Shown here: one piece after another, positions 1-11,510 of the stretch
Position numbering within the stretch: position 1 is the first letter of the stretch
Layout: each line of letters opens with the position of its first letter
From: CAZLDI01 sp964558415
GTDB lineage: Bacteria > Chloroflexota > Dehalococcoidia > SM23-28-2 > RBG-16-64-32
DNA: 64,000 nt
Assembly (NCBI GenBank): GCA_964558415.1
Contig: CAZLDI010000002.1
Location: 1 to 64,000, forward strand
Direction: 5' to 3'
Translations under genes and position numbers: made by a program
Notes under the pieces: model-generated
What the model was told of the DNA's origin: nothing
What the model saw: the letters and a program-made list of their open reading frames with translations, nothing else
Databases searched by the model: none

Positions 1-90
1 TACTCTCATACCTGCTATAACGCAGGTGTACAGGATCTATCTGAACGAGATCAGGAACAAAGAGGCTTGTCGGGATCGACGGATGAGGGT

Positions 91-921
91 TTAGACGACT
101 ACTTGCGCGATCGTGACGATCGAAAGCACCGCCAAGGCGACGGCGCCGAATTCGAGCGCGGTGGCGGTGTTGAGGCGGTTCGCCAGGTAGTGGTGCATCA
201 TGCCGGTCATCAGGTAGAAGGCGGCGAGCAAGAAGAACGCCGCGGACCAGCCTTCAAGCGGCAGGAAGTCGGTACTCCACGCGGCCTCCGCCAGTAGCAG
301 GCCGATGGCGCCGGCGTAGAGGATGGTGCGGGAGGTGTCCAGGGCCTCTTCGCGCAGCACCTCGATGCCGAGGAGGAGGCTGACAACGCCGGCGGCGAAT
401 GAGGCTTCGACCAAACTCAGCTCGAAGTCGAAGACCGTCGCGAAGAACAGGAAGGCGATGAAGTACGTTGCAACGTTGAGCCAGAGGCGCGTGCGGTGGT
501 AGCGGTCCGAGCGGCGGTCTACCGACTCATACTCGGCCCAGAGGATCATCCAGAAGGCCGGAAGCGAAGCGAAGCCGCCCGCCAGCGACCAGTACCCCTC
601 CGCGACTTCCTCCAAAAAGAGACCCGCGCTGAGGGCGAAGAGCACCGGCACGAAGAGGAAAAGCGCGGTGTCGTCCAGTCTCTGAAAGCGCGCCCTGGGG
701 TGAGTGCGTACGATGCCATCAGCACCCAGTCCAGCAAGGCCGACAACGAGGAGGAGGAGCCAGTTCTGGGTGGGCTCGATCGCGAGGAAGGCGGTGAGCC
801 CCAATGCGAGCGCAACCGCCAAAAAGTGGATCCGGTCGAGGCGGCTCAGTGCTCCGTTCAGGGCTGGCGATGTCCGGCCGGGAAGGGGCTCCGCCGCCCG
901 GACTCGCGTGAATTCCTTCAC
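91..921 (-). CDS. Hypothetical polytopic membrane protein
   Basis: I do not recognise a family with a known function. The 276-residue protein is almost entirely hydrophobic segments separated by short charged loops. About nine candidate membrane helices are visible, beginning near residue 30 (IHFLAVALALGLTAFLAI) and ending with a C-terminal helix that closes the protein (ALAVLSIVTIAQVVV). There is no signal peptidase site and no catalytic motif, so it is probably an integral inner-membrane protein. The GTG at 921 is chosen because a good promoter (TTGACA, 17 nt, TAGCCT) lies immediately upstream and would start the transcript within about three nucleotides of it; a TTG three codons earlier is the alternative. 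It lies downstream of mfd on the same strand but has this promoter of its own. Confidence 0.6.
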   Translation of the reverse strand: MKEFTRVRAAEPLPGRTSPALNGALSRLDRIHFLAVALALGLTAFLAIEPTQNWLLLLVVGLAGLGADGIVRTHPRARFQRLDDTALFLFVPVLFALSAGLFLEEVAEGYWSLAGGFASLPAFWMILWAEYESVDRRSDRYHRTRLWLNVATYFIAFLFFATVFDFELSLVEASFAAGVVSLLLGIEVLREEALDTSRTILYAGAIGLLLAEAAWSTDFLPLEGWSAAFFLLAAFYLMTGMMHHYLANRLNTATALEFGAVALAVLSIVTIAQVVV

Positions 922-929
922 GAGGTACA

Positions 930-958
930 AGGCTAACGGGTGGCGGCTGGGTTGTCAA
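930..958 (-). promoter_or_regulatory. Sigma-70-type promoter of the membrane protein gene
   Basis: On the minus strand TTGACA (958-953) is followed by a 17-nt spacer and TAGCCT (935-930). The predicted transcription start falls at about 923, next to the GTG at 921, so the mRNA would be essentially leaderless. Confidence 0.6.
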
Positions 959-1047
959 CTAAACTCGGCGACGTTTGCCGTGTATTTCAGAGCTAGAATG
1001 TGCGAGCTGATGATCGATGACTGGCTGTACATGCCTGGTTCTGTCCT

Positions 1048-4524
<3,477 letters not shown>

Positions 4525-4536
4525 CACAACGCCTTT

Positions 4537-4563
4537 AAGGGCCCCGAACGCTTCGGGGCCCTT
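4537..4563 (-). terminator. Perfect GC-rich hairpin between pth and mfd
   Basis: A 12-bp perfect inverted repeat (AAGGGCCCCGAA / TTCGGGGCCCTT) with a 3-nt loop lies after the pth stop and 12 nt before the mfd start. It has no U tract in the minus direction, so it may be a weak or Rho-assisted terminator, an RNA-stability element, or a structure affecting mfd translation. Confidence 0.45.
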
Positions 4564-4590
4564 GCGAGACTGATTGTAGCAAATCGATGG

Positions 4591-5181
4591 TTACTTGTTG
4601 TGCCGGTTCATCGCGGCCTCCACGCCGTCAGTAACCACCTCCTCGACCGCCTTCGCTGCGCGGGCAACGGCATCCTGCAGAGTCTTCGCCTGCTGCGGTG
4701 TGGGGTCGCCAAGCACCCACGGGGCGACAACGTCCGGGTCCCAGCTCGGTTCTCCATCCACGTGCGGGCGGCCGATGCCGATGCGTATTCGAGCAAAGTC
4801 CGTGCTGCCGATTGCGCCGGCGATGGAGCGCAGGCCGTTGTGCCCCCCGTGACCGCCCTTCGACTTGATCCGCAGCCTCCCCGCCGGCAGGTCCAGTTCG
4901 TCGTAGATCACCAGTACCCGCTCCGGCGGAAGCTTGGCCTGCCTTAGCACCGGCCCGACGGCATGGCCGCTTTGGTTGACGTAAGTACGGGGCTTGAGCA
5001 GCACGACATCGACGTCGCCGATGCGCCCGTCACCGATCGCCGCGAGACGCCTCGCCTTGAGCGAGATGCCGTGCAGACGCGCGAGGCGGTTGACGCACCA
5101 GTACCCTACGTTGTGACGGTTGTGCGAGTAGTCGGGACCGGGGTTGCCCAGCCCGACGATCAGCCATTTTTCTGCGGACAC
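4591..5181 (-). CDS. pth: Peptidyl-tRNA hydrolase
   Basis: Pth cleaves the ester bond of peptidyl-tRNA released from stalled ribosomes, recycling tRNA in the cytosol. The 196 residues match the family length. Family motifs are clear: VGLGNPGPDYSHNRHNVGY at the N terminus, which includes the catalytic His and substrate-binding Asn, then KPRTYVNQSGHAV, VIYDELDLPAGRLRIK and GGHGGHNGLRSI. The start is GTG at 5181, and a TACAAT box ends exactly six nucleotides before it, which suggests a leaderless message. It lies between a cysteine desulfurase gene and mfd, all on the minus strand. Confidence 0.97.
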   Translation of the reverse strand: MSAEKWLIVGLGNPGPDYSHNRHNVGYWCVNRLARLHGISLKARRLAAIGDGRIGDVDVVLLKPRTYVNQSGHAVGPVLRQAKLPPERVLVIYDELDLPAGRLRIKSKGGHGGHNGLRSIAGAIGSTDFARIRIGIGRPHVDGEPSWDPDVVAPWVLGDPTPQQAKTLQDAVARAAKAVEEVVTDGVEAAMNRHNK

Positions 5182-5187
5182 CCGGTC

Positions 5188-5193
5188 ATTGTA
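5188..5193 (-). promoter_or_regulatory. -10 box of pth, leaderless arrangement
   Basis: TACAAT on the minus strand is separated from the GTG start of pth by six nucleotides (GACCGG). The same spacing recurs at several other genes in the window. No convincing -35 box was seen. Confidence 0.5.
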
Positions 5194-5233
5194 GCTAACC
5201 GTTGCGAAATGTGCGCACCTACGAGCGCCCGGC

Positions 5234-6427
5234 TCACTTGCCGCTAAGCCCGCCCCTTGCGTTCGTCCGCGAGTCCGAAACGATACCCGGCAGCACGGAG
5301 ACCACGTAGTCTACCTCTTCGTCCGTGTTCTCCGGCCCGACGGTGAGGCGCAGGACGCCTGCGGCGCGGCGTGGTGGTATGCCCATCGCCGTCAGCACGT
5401 GCGATGGCTCCCAGGTCGCTGACGTGCAGGCGCTTCCGGCGCTCGCCGCGATTCCCCGCCGATCCAGCCCGTCGAGTATCGAGTCCGATTCGGCGCCGTC
5501 GAAGCTGAAGTGCACGTTGTTCGGGAGTCGCCGGTCCGGGTGTCCGTTGAGCGTCGCGCCAGGGACAGCGTTGGTTATCCCGAAGGACAGGCGGTTAGCA
5601 AGAGGGCGGCAGAGGCTCCCGTACTCGGTGCGATTCGCCTGTGCCTCCGCCAGCGCTACCGCGGTGCCGGCGATGCCTGCCACGTTCTCCGTGCCTGCGC
5701 GGCGCTGCCTCTCCTGTCCGCCGCCGCTCAACTGCTCCAGGAAGGGCGTCCCGCGTCGCATGTACAGTAGACCGGAGCCCTTTGGCCCGCGGAACTTGTG
5801 GGCCGAGAGGCTGAGGACGTCCACACCGAGGAGGTCCACGTTGAGCTCGAGAGCGTTCGCGCCCTGCACGGCGTCTGTATGCACGGGGATGCGGCGCCGC
5901 AGGCTCTTCGCCATCTGTCTGACCACGCTGGTGATCTCGGCCAGCGGCTCGACGGTGCCGACCTCGTTGTTCGCCAGCATCACACTCACGAGCACGGTCC
6001 GGTCGTTGAGGGCGCGGGATATATCTTCCGGATCGACAAGCCCCCGCGAGTCGACCGGCACGTAGGTCGTCTCGAATCCGAATTTCTCGAGATACTCGCA
6101 GGAGTGGAGGATCGCATGGTGTTCGATCGCCGTCGTCACGATGTGGTTGCCCAGGCCGGCGAACTGCTGGGCAAACGCGACGCCTTTGATGGCTGCGTTG
6201 ATCGACTCCGTCCCCGGCCCGGTGAAGACGACCTCCGCAGCCCTGCAACCGAGCGTCTCGGCCACGGTCTTTCGAGCGGCGTCAACCGCGCGCCCGGCCT
6301 GCCGGCCGAGCGCGTACGCCCCGGACGGATTCCCGAACTCGCCGTCCAGGTAGGGGCGCATCGCGTCCAGCGCCTTTGGGTGCAGGCGCGTGGTGGCCGC
6401 GTGGTCCAGGTAGATCGCTGTTTTCAT
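5234..6427 (-). CDS. Cysteine desulfurase, IscS/NifS type
   Basis: A PLP-dependent enzyme that removes sulfur from L-cysteine as an enzyme-bound persulfide for Fe-S clusters, thiolated tRNA or other acceptors. The 397 residues begin with YLDHAATTRLHP. They contain the PLP His region (TAIEHHAILHS), the PLP-lysine motif SAHKFRGPKGSGLLY and a C-terminal persulfide loop SAGSACTSATWEPSHVL carrying the active Cys. This is group I (IscS/NifS) by the long Cys loop. No scaffold gene is adjacent, so its acceptor is unknown; neighbouring tRNA-linked genes make a tRNA role possible but unproven. It is one of three desulfurases in the window. Confidence 0.93.
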   Translation of the reverse strand: MKTAIYLDHAATTRLHPKALDAMRPYLDGEFGNPSGAYALGRQAGRAVDAARKTVAETLGCRAAEVVFTGPGTESINAAIKGVAFAQQFAGLGNHIVTTAIEHHAILHSCEYLEKFGFETTYVPVDSRGLVDPEDISRALNDRTVLVSVMLANNEVGTVEPLAEITSVVRQMAKSLRRRIPVHTDAVQGANALELNVDLLGVDVLSLSAHKFRGPKGSGLLYMRRGTPFLEQLSGGGQERQRRAGTENVAGIAGTAVALAEAQANRTEYGSLCRPLANRLSFGITNAVPGATLNGHPDRRLPNNVHFSFDGAESDSILDGLDRRGIAASAGSACTSATWEPSHVLTAMGIPPRRAAGVLRLTVGPENTDEEVDYVVSVLPGIVSDSRTNARGGLSGK

Positions 6428-6436
6428 GTGCGTGCT

Positions 6437-6464
6437 CTTATACGGGGGTGGGGTATCGGATCAA
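6437..6464 (-). promoter_or_regulatory. Promoter of the first cysteine desulfurase gene
   Basis: TTGATC (6464-6459), a 16-nt spacer and TATAAG (6442-6437) precede the ATG at 6427 by nine nucleotides. The leader would be only a few bases long. Confidence 0.55.
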
Positions 6465-6519
6465 GCGTATGCTGAATCGCCCGCCCTGTCAAAGCGAATC
6501 AGCCAGAGCAGCGAGTCCG

Positions 6520-7737
6520 TTAGACCACCGCCGCCGTCACGCTCAGTATAGGCGGAAGCGTTCCAGGCAGGCGCATCCAGCTATCGCCGCGGTCGGCGCT
6601 GGCGTAGACCTCGCCGTTGCTGGTGCCGACGTAAACGCCTTCGGGGTCGAGGCCGTCGGTGTCGAGCGCTTCGCGGTAGACGCTCTGGTAGTCGTTAGGA
6701 CCTGGGAGGCCCTTGGTTAGTGGTTCCCACGACTTACCGGAGTCCTGTGTGCGGTAGACGGCGAACTGGCTGAGCGCGACGCGGAAGTTGTCCTGTCCGT
6801 AATCAAGGGGGACGACGTACGCGGCATCGGGGTCGCGATGGGTGACGGCGATGGGGAAGCCGTGGAACGAGGGGAGGCCGACAGTGACGTCCTGCCAGGT
6901 TGCGCCGGCGTCCTTGGAGAGGAAGACGCCCCAGTGGGCCTGTCCCCAGATGCGGTCGGGGTTCTTGGGGTCGAGGCGCATCTTATGGAGTTCGTCGAGG
7001 CCGGCGGGGTCGTACCCCGGAGGCAGACCGGACGCGTCCTGGCCGCCGATCTGCGCCACCAACTGCGCCAGGACTTTCTTTCCCTCCGGGTTCGTAACTC
7101 GCGCGTTGTGCGTGAAGAGCTTCCAGGTCTCGCCGTTGTCCTTCGATTCGTACGAGCCGCCGGCGCCGACGGAAAGGAAGATGCGGTTTGGGTCGCTGGG
7201 GTGGATGTGGATGGAGTGGATGCAGGAGTCGCCGCCGCCGGTACCCGTCCAGTATTTGCGGTTGCGGTGCCGGTTGATGCCTTCGACGGGCTGCCAGGAG
7301 TGTCCCCAGTCCTCACTGCGGAAGAGTCCCGCCGGCTGCGTGCCGGCGAAGACGACGCCCGGCTGGCTGTCGTGTCCCGGGGTAACGTTCCAGACGTTGC
7401 CGATGACGCCGGGCGGGGTGGTCTGCCACTCGCCCGGTGCGCCGCCCGGGCCGGGGCCGGGGTTAGGGCTGGTCATGCCGGGCGGGAAGGCGAGGTTCTT
7501 GCTGTTGTAGTCCCAGGTCTTGCCCCCGTCTTCACTCTTGGCGACGGAGGGGCCCCAGGCCCAGTGGTTGGCCGCGGCGTAGAACCGCGGCGTAGAACCG
7601 CGCAGGTCGGCGGACATGTGATGGAACATCCAGCCGGGCAGGATGGGCTCCGAGATGTCCCACTTCTGACGGCGGTCATCGGAGGTGAAAACGAAGCCTG
7701 CCTTCTTCGTTCCGACCAGAACTTTCACTTGTGGCAT
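6520..7737 (-). CDS. BNR/sialidase-like repeat beta-propeller protein
   Basis: The 405-residue protein carries repeated BNR (Asp-box) signatures of the form S-x-D-x-G-x-T-W: SEDGGKTWDYN, SEDWGHSWQPV, SKDNGETWKLF, SKDAGATWQDV, TQDSGKSWEPL and SADRGDSWMRL. These build a beta-propeller as in sialidases and photosystem II assembly factors. There is no signal peptide, and no sialidase catalytic residues were identified. It probably binds a partner or glycan; the substrate cannot be told from sequence. The ATG at 7737 has a strong AGGAGG about eight nucleotides upstream. It follows the ArsR-type regulator closely and is probably co-transcribed and controlled by it. Confidence 0.8.
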   Translation of the reverse strand: MPQVKVLVGTKKAGFVFTSDDRRQKWDISEPILPGWMFHHMSADLRGSTPRFYAAANHWAWGPSVAKSEDGGKTWDYNSKNLAFPPGMTSPNPGPGPGGAPGEWQTTPPGVIGNVWNVTPGHDSQPGVVFAGTQPAGLFRSEDWGHSWQPVEGINRHRNRKYWTGTGGGDSCIHSIHIHPSDPNRIFLSVGAGGSYESKDNGETWKLFTHNARVTNPEGKKVLAQLVAQIGGQDASGLPPGYDPAGLDELHKMRLDPKNPDRIWGQAHWGVFLSKDAGATWQDVTVGLPSFHGFPIAVTHRDPDAAYVVPLDYGQDNFRVALSQFAVYRTQDSGKSWEPLTKGLPGPNDYQSVYREALDTDGLDPEGVYVGTSNGEVYASADRGDSWMRLPGTLPPILSVTAAVV

Positions 7738-7758
7738 GGCGGGGACCTCCTGTCTGGA

Positions 7759-8181
7759 CTAGGCTGCTGTTGCGCGCAAAGGCAATCCGAAGGATCTCAT
7801 CCGGCGGCAGCACGCGTTCCAGCCTGCCTCGTGGCTTGCCCTCCCGGGATAGCGCACCGGAATCCGAATGGACGTCGTACTACCGAATCCCTCCAGGGGC
7901 GCTTCCAGAGAATCGATGCGAACTCGCCAGGAGTTGCGGTAGCGCGAGAACCAGGCGTCCACCTCCGCCAATGGCGCCGGATTGAGCCGGTACAGACGGC
8001 GCTGTGCCTGTGATCGAGCCTCCACGAGGCCGGCCTTGCGGAGCACCCGCAGATGCTTGGACACGGCCGGCTGGCTGATCTTGAACTCCGAGCCGAGGTC
8101 GCCGGCGGTCCGCTCGCCGTCGATCAACATCTCGACGATGCGGCGGCGGCTGGGGTCGGCGAGGGCGGCTAGGGCGTTCAT
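7759..8181 (-). CDS. ArsR-family transcriptional regulator
   Basis: A small winged-helix repressor. The N-terminal 90 residues fit the ArsR/SdpR-like group without metal-binding cysteines: ALADPSRRRIVEMLIDG, a recognition region KISQPAVSKHLRVLRKAG and a wing with RRLYRLNPAPLAEVD. The ATG at 8181 is chosen over a more upstream start because a perfect dyad (ATAACCA, TC, TGGTTAT) lies just before it, as expected for autoregulation. The last 35 residues (after about residue 105) are rich in Arg, Cys and Gly and look unlike the usual short acidic end, so a downstream gene may once have been fused or deleted here. The BNR-repeat gene follows 21 nt downstream. Confidence 0.85.
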   Translation of the reverse strand: MNALAALADPSRRRIVEMLIDGERTAGDLGSEFKISQPAVSKHLRVLRKAGLVEARSQAQRRLYRLNPAPLAEVDAWFSRYRNSWRVRIDSLEAPLEGFGSTTSIRIPVRYPGRASHEAGWNACCRRMRSFGLPLRATAA

Positions 8182-8192
8182 CTCTAGTGAAT

Positions 8193-8208
8193 ATAACCAT
8201 CTGGTTAT
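8193..8208. promoter_or_regulatory. Operator-like palindrome for the ArsR regulator
   Basis: ATAACCA and TGGTTAT form a perfect 7-bp inverted repeat separated by TC, 11 nt before the regulator start. AACC-N4-GGTT dyads of this kind are typical operators of SdpR-like ArsR proteins, so negative autoregulation is likely. Confidence 0.65.
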
Positions 8209-8363
8209 GGAGCTGTCAAGACGCAAGGGCCGTTGCTGCTAGGCACGCCTCTTGTGTGTGATCGGGGCGCTGCAGGGTGCGGCACGGGGTGTGCTCGCAC
8301 GGCGGCGGATCGGCGGGGAAGCGGAAGCCGTTGCTGCACGGGAATCGTGCTCCGGGGTGCGCC

Positions 8364-8369
8364 CCTACG
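8364..8369. repeat. Left target-site duplication of the IS element
   Basis: CCTACG directly precedes the left inverted repeat and is repeated after the right end at 9416-9421. Confidence 0.75.
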
Positions 8370-9415
8370 TGTACTGTCCCAGGACATAGTTGACACAGAG
8401 AGCGGCCCCGGATCGCCTAGTGGTTAGAACACTTCCGCTAGACGAAAGGAGCCGCAGCTCTCATGTTAGTGTCCCCAGGGAAGCTTAATGCACATGCGAA
8501 ACGGACTCTGGTCGAACGGGTCGTCTTCGAGCGACTGGCGGTCGCCGAGGCGGCGCGCATGGCGAACATCTCCCGCCAAACAGCACACCGTTGGATAGGC
8601 CGCTACCGCCGCTACGGCTGGGACGGCCTGAATCCGCAGAGCCGTCGTCCGCACACCTGTCCGAGGGCCCTGCCGGAGGCCGTCGTAGAGGCCATTCTGA
8701 CGATTAGAGTCCAGTCAGGGCGAGGACCGCAGTGGATCGGCTGGCGCTTCGACCTCCCGTCATCCACTGTGCACCGTGTGCTGCGACGCTGGAACCTCCA
8801 CAGACTCAAATGGCTGGACAGGGTCGCCCGCACTCCCGTTCGCTACGAGAGAGCCGCCCCCGGCGAGCTGCTTCACCTCGACGTCAAGAAGCTGCAGCGG
8901 ATACCACCGGGCGGCGGCCGGCGGTTCGATCCATCCTGGCGGCACGATCGCAGTCGTAGTGGTCACGGCTACGATCTGCTGCACGTCGCCATCGACGACT
9001 ACAGCCGCTACCTCTACGTCGAAGCCCTCCCGGACGAGAAGGGCCCGACCACCGTCGCCTTCCTGGAACGGGCTCTTTCTCACTTCGCCTCCCTGGGCGT
9101 CGGCGTCCAGCGCATCCTCACCGACAACGGCATGAACTACCGCTCTAACCTCTTCCGTCGCATCGCCCAGGAGCGCGGCATCGCCCTCAAGCGCACACGC
9201 CCCTACCGGCCCCAGACCAACGGCAAAGCCGACGCGTCATCCAGACCCTGCTTCGCGAATGGGCCTACCAGCGCCACTACGACAGCAATGACGATAGGCT
9301 TGCAGCCCTCCGAGTCTTCACCCTGGAGTACAATACCCGGCGACCACACATGGCCCTCGGACGCCGTCCGCCCATTTCGAGGCTCAATGTGTAAACCATG
9401 TCGTGGGACACGACA
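8370..9415 (+). mobile_element. IS481-family insertion sequence, about 1046 bp
   Basis: The element begins TGTACTGTCCCA and ends in the near-inverse. The 28-bp ends (8370-8397 and 9388-9415) match at 23 of 28 positions when one is inverted. A 6-bp direct repeat CCTACG flanks it. One transposase reading frame fills the interior. It inserted at the very end of the sigma factor gene: the stop codon TAG of that gene lies inside the right copy of the target repeat, so the host gene was not shortened. The reading frame is broken, so the copy is probably immobile unless helped in trans. Confidence 0.9.
8463..9394 (+). pseudogene. IS481-family transposase, frameshifted
   Basis: The N terminus has a HTH (ARMANISRQTAHRWIGRYRRYG) and the DDE/rve core. 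The first Asp is in LLHLDVKKLQRI and the second in ILTDNGMNYRS. The family Glu should follow NGKA. At codon 257 (9231) the sequence reads GAC GCG where GAx CGC is expected, a one-base loss that turns the catalytic Glu codon into Asp and shifts the frame. In the next frame the normal C terminus resumes (QTLLREWAYQRHYD, then YNTRRPHMALGRRPP) and stops at TAA 9392-9394. Without the shift the protein would be about 310 residues; as it stands a false tail runs to 9452. A sequencing error is the alternative. Confidence 0.85.
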
Positions 9416-9421
9416 CCTACG
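9416..9421. repeat. Right target-site duplication of the IS element
   Basis: CCTACG follows the right inverted repeat; it contains the reverse complement of the stop codon of the adjacent sigma factor gene. Confidence 0.75.
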
Positions 9422-10670
9422 TGACCTCACGCAGACGCTTTTCCAGATATGACCGCTCGGCAGCATTGGTGGCGAGTGCGAGCGCGCGACCATAAGCAGC
9501 CGCGGCTTCGTCGGCGCGGCCCTCTCTTCGCAACAGATCAGCGCGGGTGGCGTGATAGAGGTGATAACCGTCCAGCGCCGACGCGAGTGCCGGTTCGTCG
9601 AGCAAGAGCAGGCCGGCTTGCGGCCCATTCACCATCGCAACAGCGACCGCGTGGTTGAGGGCGACGACCGGCGTGGTCTGGAGGTTGAGCAACTCGGCGT
9701 ACAGCGCGGCTATCTGGTCCCAGTCGGTATCGTCGGCGCGCGCCGCCCGGCAATGAAGGGCGGCGATCGCAGCCTGAAGCTGATAAGGGCCCGCGCGGCG
9801 CATTCGAAGAGCCCGCTCCACCATGGCCGCACCTTCGTTGATCTGGTCACCACGCCATTTCGTACGGTCCTGCTCCTCCAGCAGGACGAGTTCTCCGGCC
9901 GGACCGGTGCGTGCCTCCCGCCTCGAGTCGTGGAGCAGCATCAGGGCGAGGAGGCCGAGCGCCTCGGGCTCGTCCGGCATTAGCTCGTGAAGGATGCGGG
10001 CGAGGCGGATCGCTTCGGCGCAGAGGTCTTGCCTGACAAGGGAATCACCACTGCTGGCGCTGTAGCCTTCGTTGAAGATGAGATAGAGCACGGTCAAGAC
10101 CGCGTGGAGACGGTCGGGAAGAAGATGGTCCGGCGGCACCCGGTAGGGAATTCCAGCCTCTCGTATCTTGCGCTTAACGCGGACGAGTCGCTGCACCATC
10201 GTCGCCTCCGGGACCAGGAACGCGCGCGCTATCTGCGGCGTCGCCAGGCCGCCGAGGGTACGCAGCGTCAGCGCTACCTGCGACTCCAGCGCGAGCGCTG
10301 GATGGCAGCAGGTGAAGATGAGCCGCAGCCGGTCGTCGGTCAGTTCTGTCATGTCGGTGGGTTCTGTTTCGCCAGCGAAGGCATCGAGGGCGGCGTCTGC
10401 CTCGATTTGGGAGCGCTTCGCAATTAGGGTACGGTCCCGCCGCAGACGGTCGATCGCCTTGCGCCGGGCAGTGGTCGTGATCCAGGCGCCGGGATTTGCC
10501 GGGACGCCGTCGCGCGGCCAGTGGTCGAGCGCGACCGTGAACGCGTCTTGCATCGCCTCTTCCGCCAGGTCGAAATCGCCGCAGACGCGAATGAGAGTGG
10601 CGAGGATGCGACCGGACTCCGCGCGGAATGTCTGATCGATAGCCTCCGCGGTCCTCACGAATCCCACCAC
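9417..10670 (-). CDS. ECF42-type RNA polymerase sigma factor
   Basis: About 417 residues, far longer than a usual ECF sigma factor. Region 2 is seen in the first 80 residues (DLAEEAMQDAFTVALDHWP, then PGAWITTTARRKAIDRLRRD) and region 4 follows (SQVALTLRTLGGLATPQIARAFLV with TMVQRLVRVKRKIR). The remainder, about 230 residues, is a helical extension with conserved YLIFNEGY and a TPR-like end (AAAAYGRALALATNAAERSYL). This architecture and the two DGPF/YciI proteins just upstream define the ECF42 group, in which the extension is thought to control activity; no anti-sigma factor is expected. The start is taken at GTG 10670 since homology begins there and the upstream reading overlaps the YciI gene. 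The stop lies in the IS target repeat. Confidence 0.9.
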   Translation of the reverse strand: MVGFVRTAEAIDQTFRAESGRILATLIRVCGDFDLAEEAMQDAFTVALDHWPRDGVPANPGAWITTTARRKAIDRLRRDRTLIAKRSQIEADAALDAFAGETEPTDMTELTDDRLRLIFTCCHPALALESQVALTLRTLGGLATPQIARAFLVPEATMVQRLVRVKRKIREAGIPYRVPPDHLLPDRLHAVLTVLYLIFNEGYSASSGDSLVRQDLCAEAIRLARILHELMPDEPEALGLLALMLLHDSRREARTGPAGELVLLEEQDRTKWRGDQINEGAAMVERALRMRRAGPYQLQAAIAALHCRAARADDTDWDQIAALYAELLNLQTTPVVALNHAVAVAMVNGPQAGLLLLDEPALASALDGYHLYHATRADLLRREGRADEAAAAYGRALALATNAAERSYLEKRLREVT

Positions 10671-10680
10671 GACGCCACGA

Positions 10681-11067
10681 TCAGCCCATACTCTGCCGAA
10701 CCAAGCCGGCGGTCGCTCCGTAGTCCCAGTTAGGGACGTGCATGACGGGCCGGACTTCCACACCAGACGATTGCGCATCCGGGATCCTGGCCGCGTATTC
10801 GAGCGCCTCGTCGAGGTCTTTGCAGTCGAGGATGTAGAACCCACCCATCACTTCAGTTGTCTCCGCGAAGGGGCCGTCGGTGATCATCGTCTTGCCGTCC
10901 CGGACGCGGACTGTGGTGGCGGCTGTGGTGCCACCGATGGCCTCACAGAAGACGTAGGCACCGCGTGCGCGGGCTTCGTCCGCGAAGGCGAAATGGGCGC
11001 GGATCGCCTCCTCGGGAGTGACGGCCGGGTTATCTTCGTTCCAGTGGAGCAGGAACATGTAGAGCAT
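10681..11067 (-). CDS. DGPF/YciI-family protein
   Basis: A 128-residue protein of the YCII-related (DGPF) family. The hallmark MITDGPFAETTEVMGGFYILDCKDLDEAL is present from about residue 60; within it DGPF and GGFY are the conserved blocks. The N terminus MLYMFLLHWNED begins the ferredoxin-like fold. The ATG has AAGGAGA at good spacing. It lies between its paralogue and the sigma factor gene, whose start is 10 nt away. In ECF42 clusters such proteins are the expected targets or partners of the sigma factor; their chemistry is not established. Confidence 0.88.
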   Translation of the reverse strand: MLYMFLLHWNEDNPAVTPEEAIRAHFAFADEARARGAYVFCEAIGGTTAATTVRVRDGKTMITDGPFAETTEVMGGFYILDCKDLDEALEYAARIPDAQSSGVEVRPVMHVPNWDYGATAGLVRQSMG

Positions 11068-11088
11068 GGTGCGTTCTCCTTTCTGAAG

Positions 11089-11430
11089 CTACTTCGGGTG
11101 CCAGAGGGCGATGGGGCGAACGTCTATCCAGGCGCGGCCCTCGGCGGGTATTCGCTTCGCGAACTCGGCCGCTTCTTCGTGGTTGCGGCATTCGATAATG
11201 TAGAAGCCGCCAAGCACCTCCTTCGTCTCGGGGAAGGGGCCGTCAGTCGTGAGGACCTTCCCGTTCCTGGATCGGATTGACTTCGTGTGCTCGGCCGGGA
11301 CGAGGCCGGCGCCGCCTTCGAAGATACCGCGCTCCCGCAGCTCGCCCTCCAGCTTCTGGTGCTCCGCCATCACATTGGTTCCGTCATATGGGACGGTGGG
11401 GTCGTAGTTGATGAGGAAGATGTATCTCAT
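11089..11430 (-). CDS. DGPF/YciI-family protein, second copy
   Basis: A 113-residue paralogue of the next gene. The family blocks are TTDGPFPETKEVLGGFYIIEC and the closing WIDVRPIALWHPK. A strong AAGGAGG ribosome site precedes the ATG at 11430. It is first in the run YciI, YciI, ECF42 sigma factor, with a 21-nt gap to the next gene, so the three are probably one transcript. Confidence 0.88.
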   Translation of the reverse strand: MRYIFLINYDPTVPYDGTNVMAEHQKLEGELRERGIFEGGAGLVPAEHTKSIRSRNGKVLTTDGPFPETKEVLGGFYIIECRNHEEAAEFAKRIPAEGRAWIDVRPIALWHPK

Positions 11431-11510
11431 CTCGTACCTCCTTGAAGTTGGTGCGAGGCCCGTGCCCCGCTCACCTTAGCGACGGACGGCGCGGCCGGAA
11501 ATCGACAGCT

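Noticed and set aside
1..90. Hairpin ACCTGC-TATAAC-GCAGGT at 10-27, as a terminator for the first gene
   Set aside because: Only six pairs and no T-run on either strand; no gene is visible in these 90 bases.
496..936. Plus-strand reading frames opposite the membrane protein and many similar long frames opposite mfd, the mutase and others
   Set aside because: They are shadows on high-GC DNA: low-complexity, no motifs, and each faces a well-supported gene.
8401..8462. tRNA-like stretch (CGCCTAGTGGTTAGAAC) inside the IS left end
   Set aside because: No acceptor stem, anticodon arm or T-loop can be built; it is the leader of the transposase gene.
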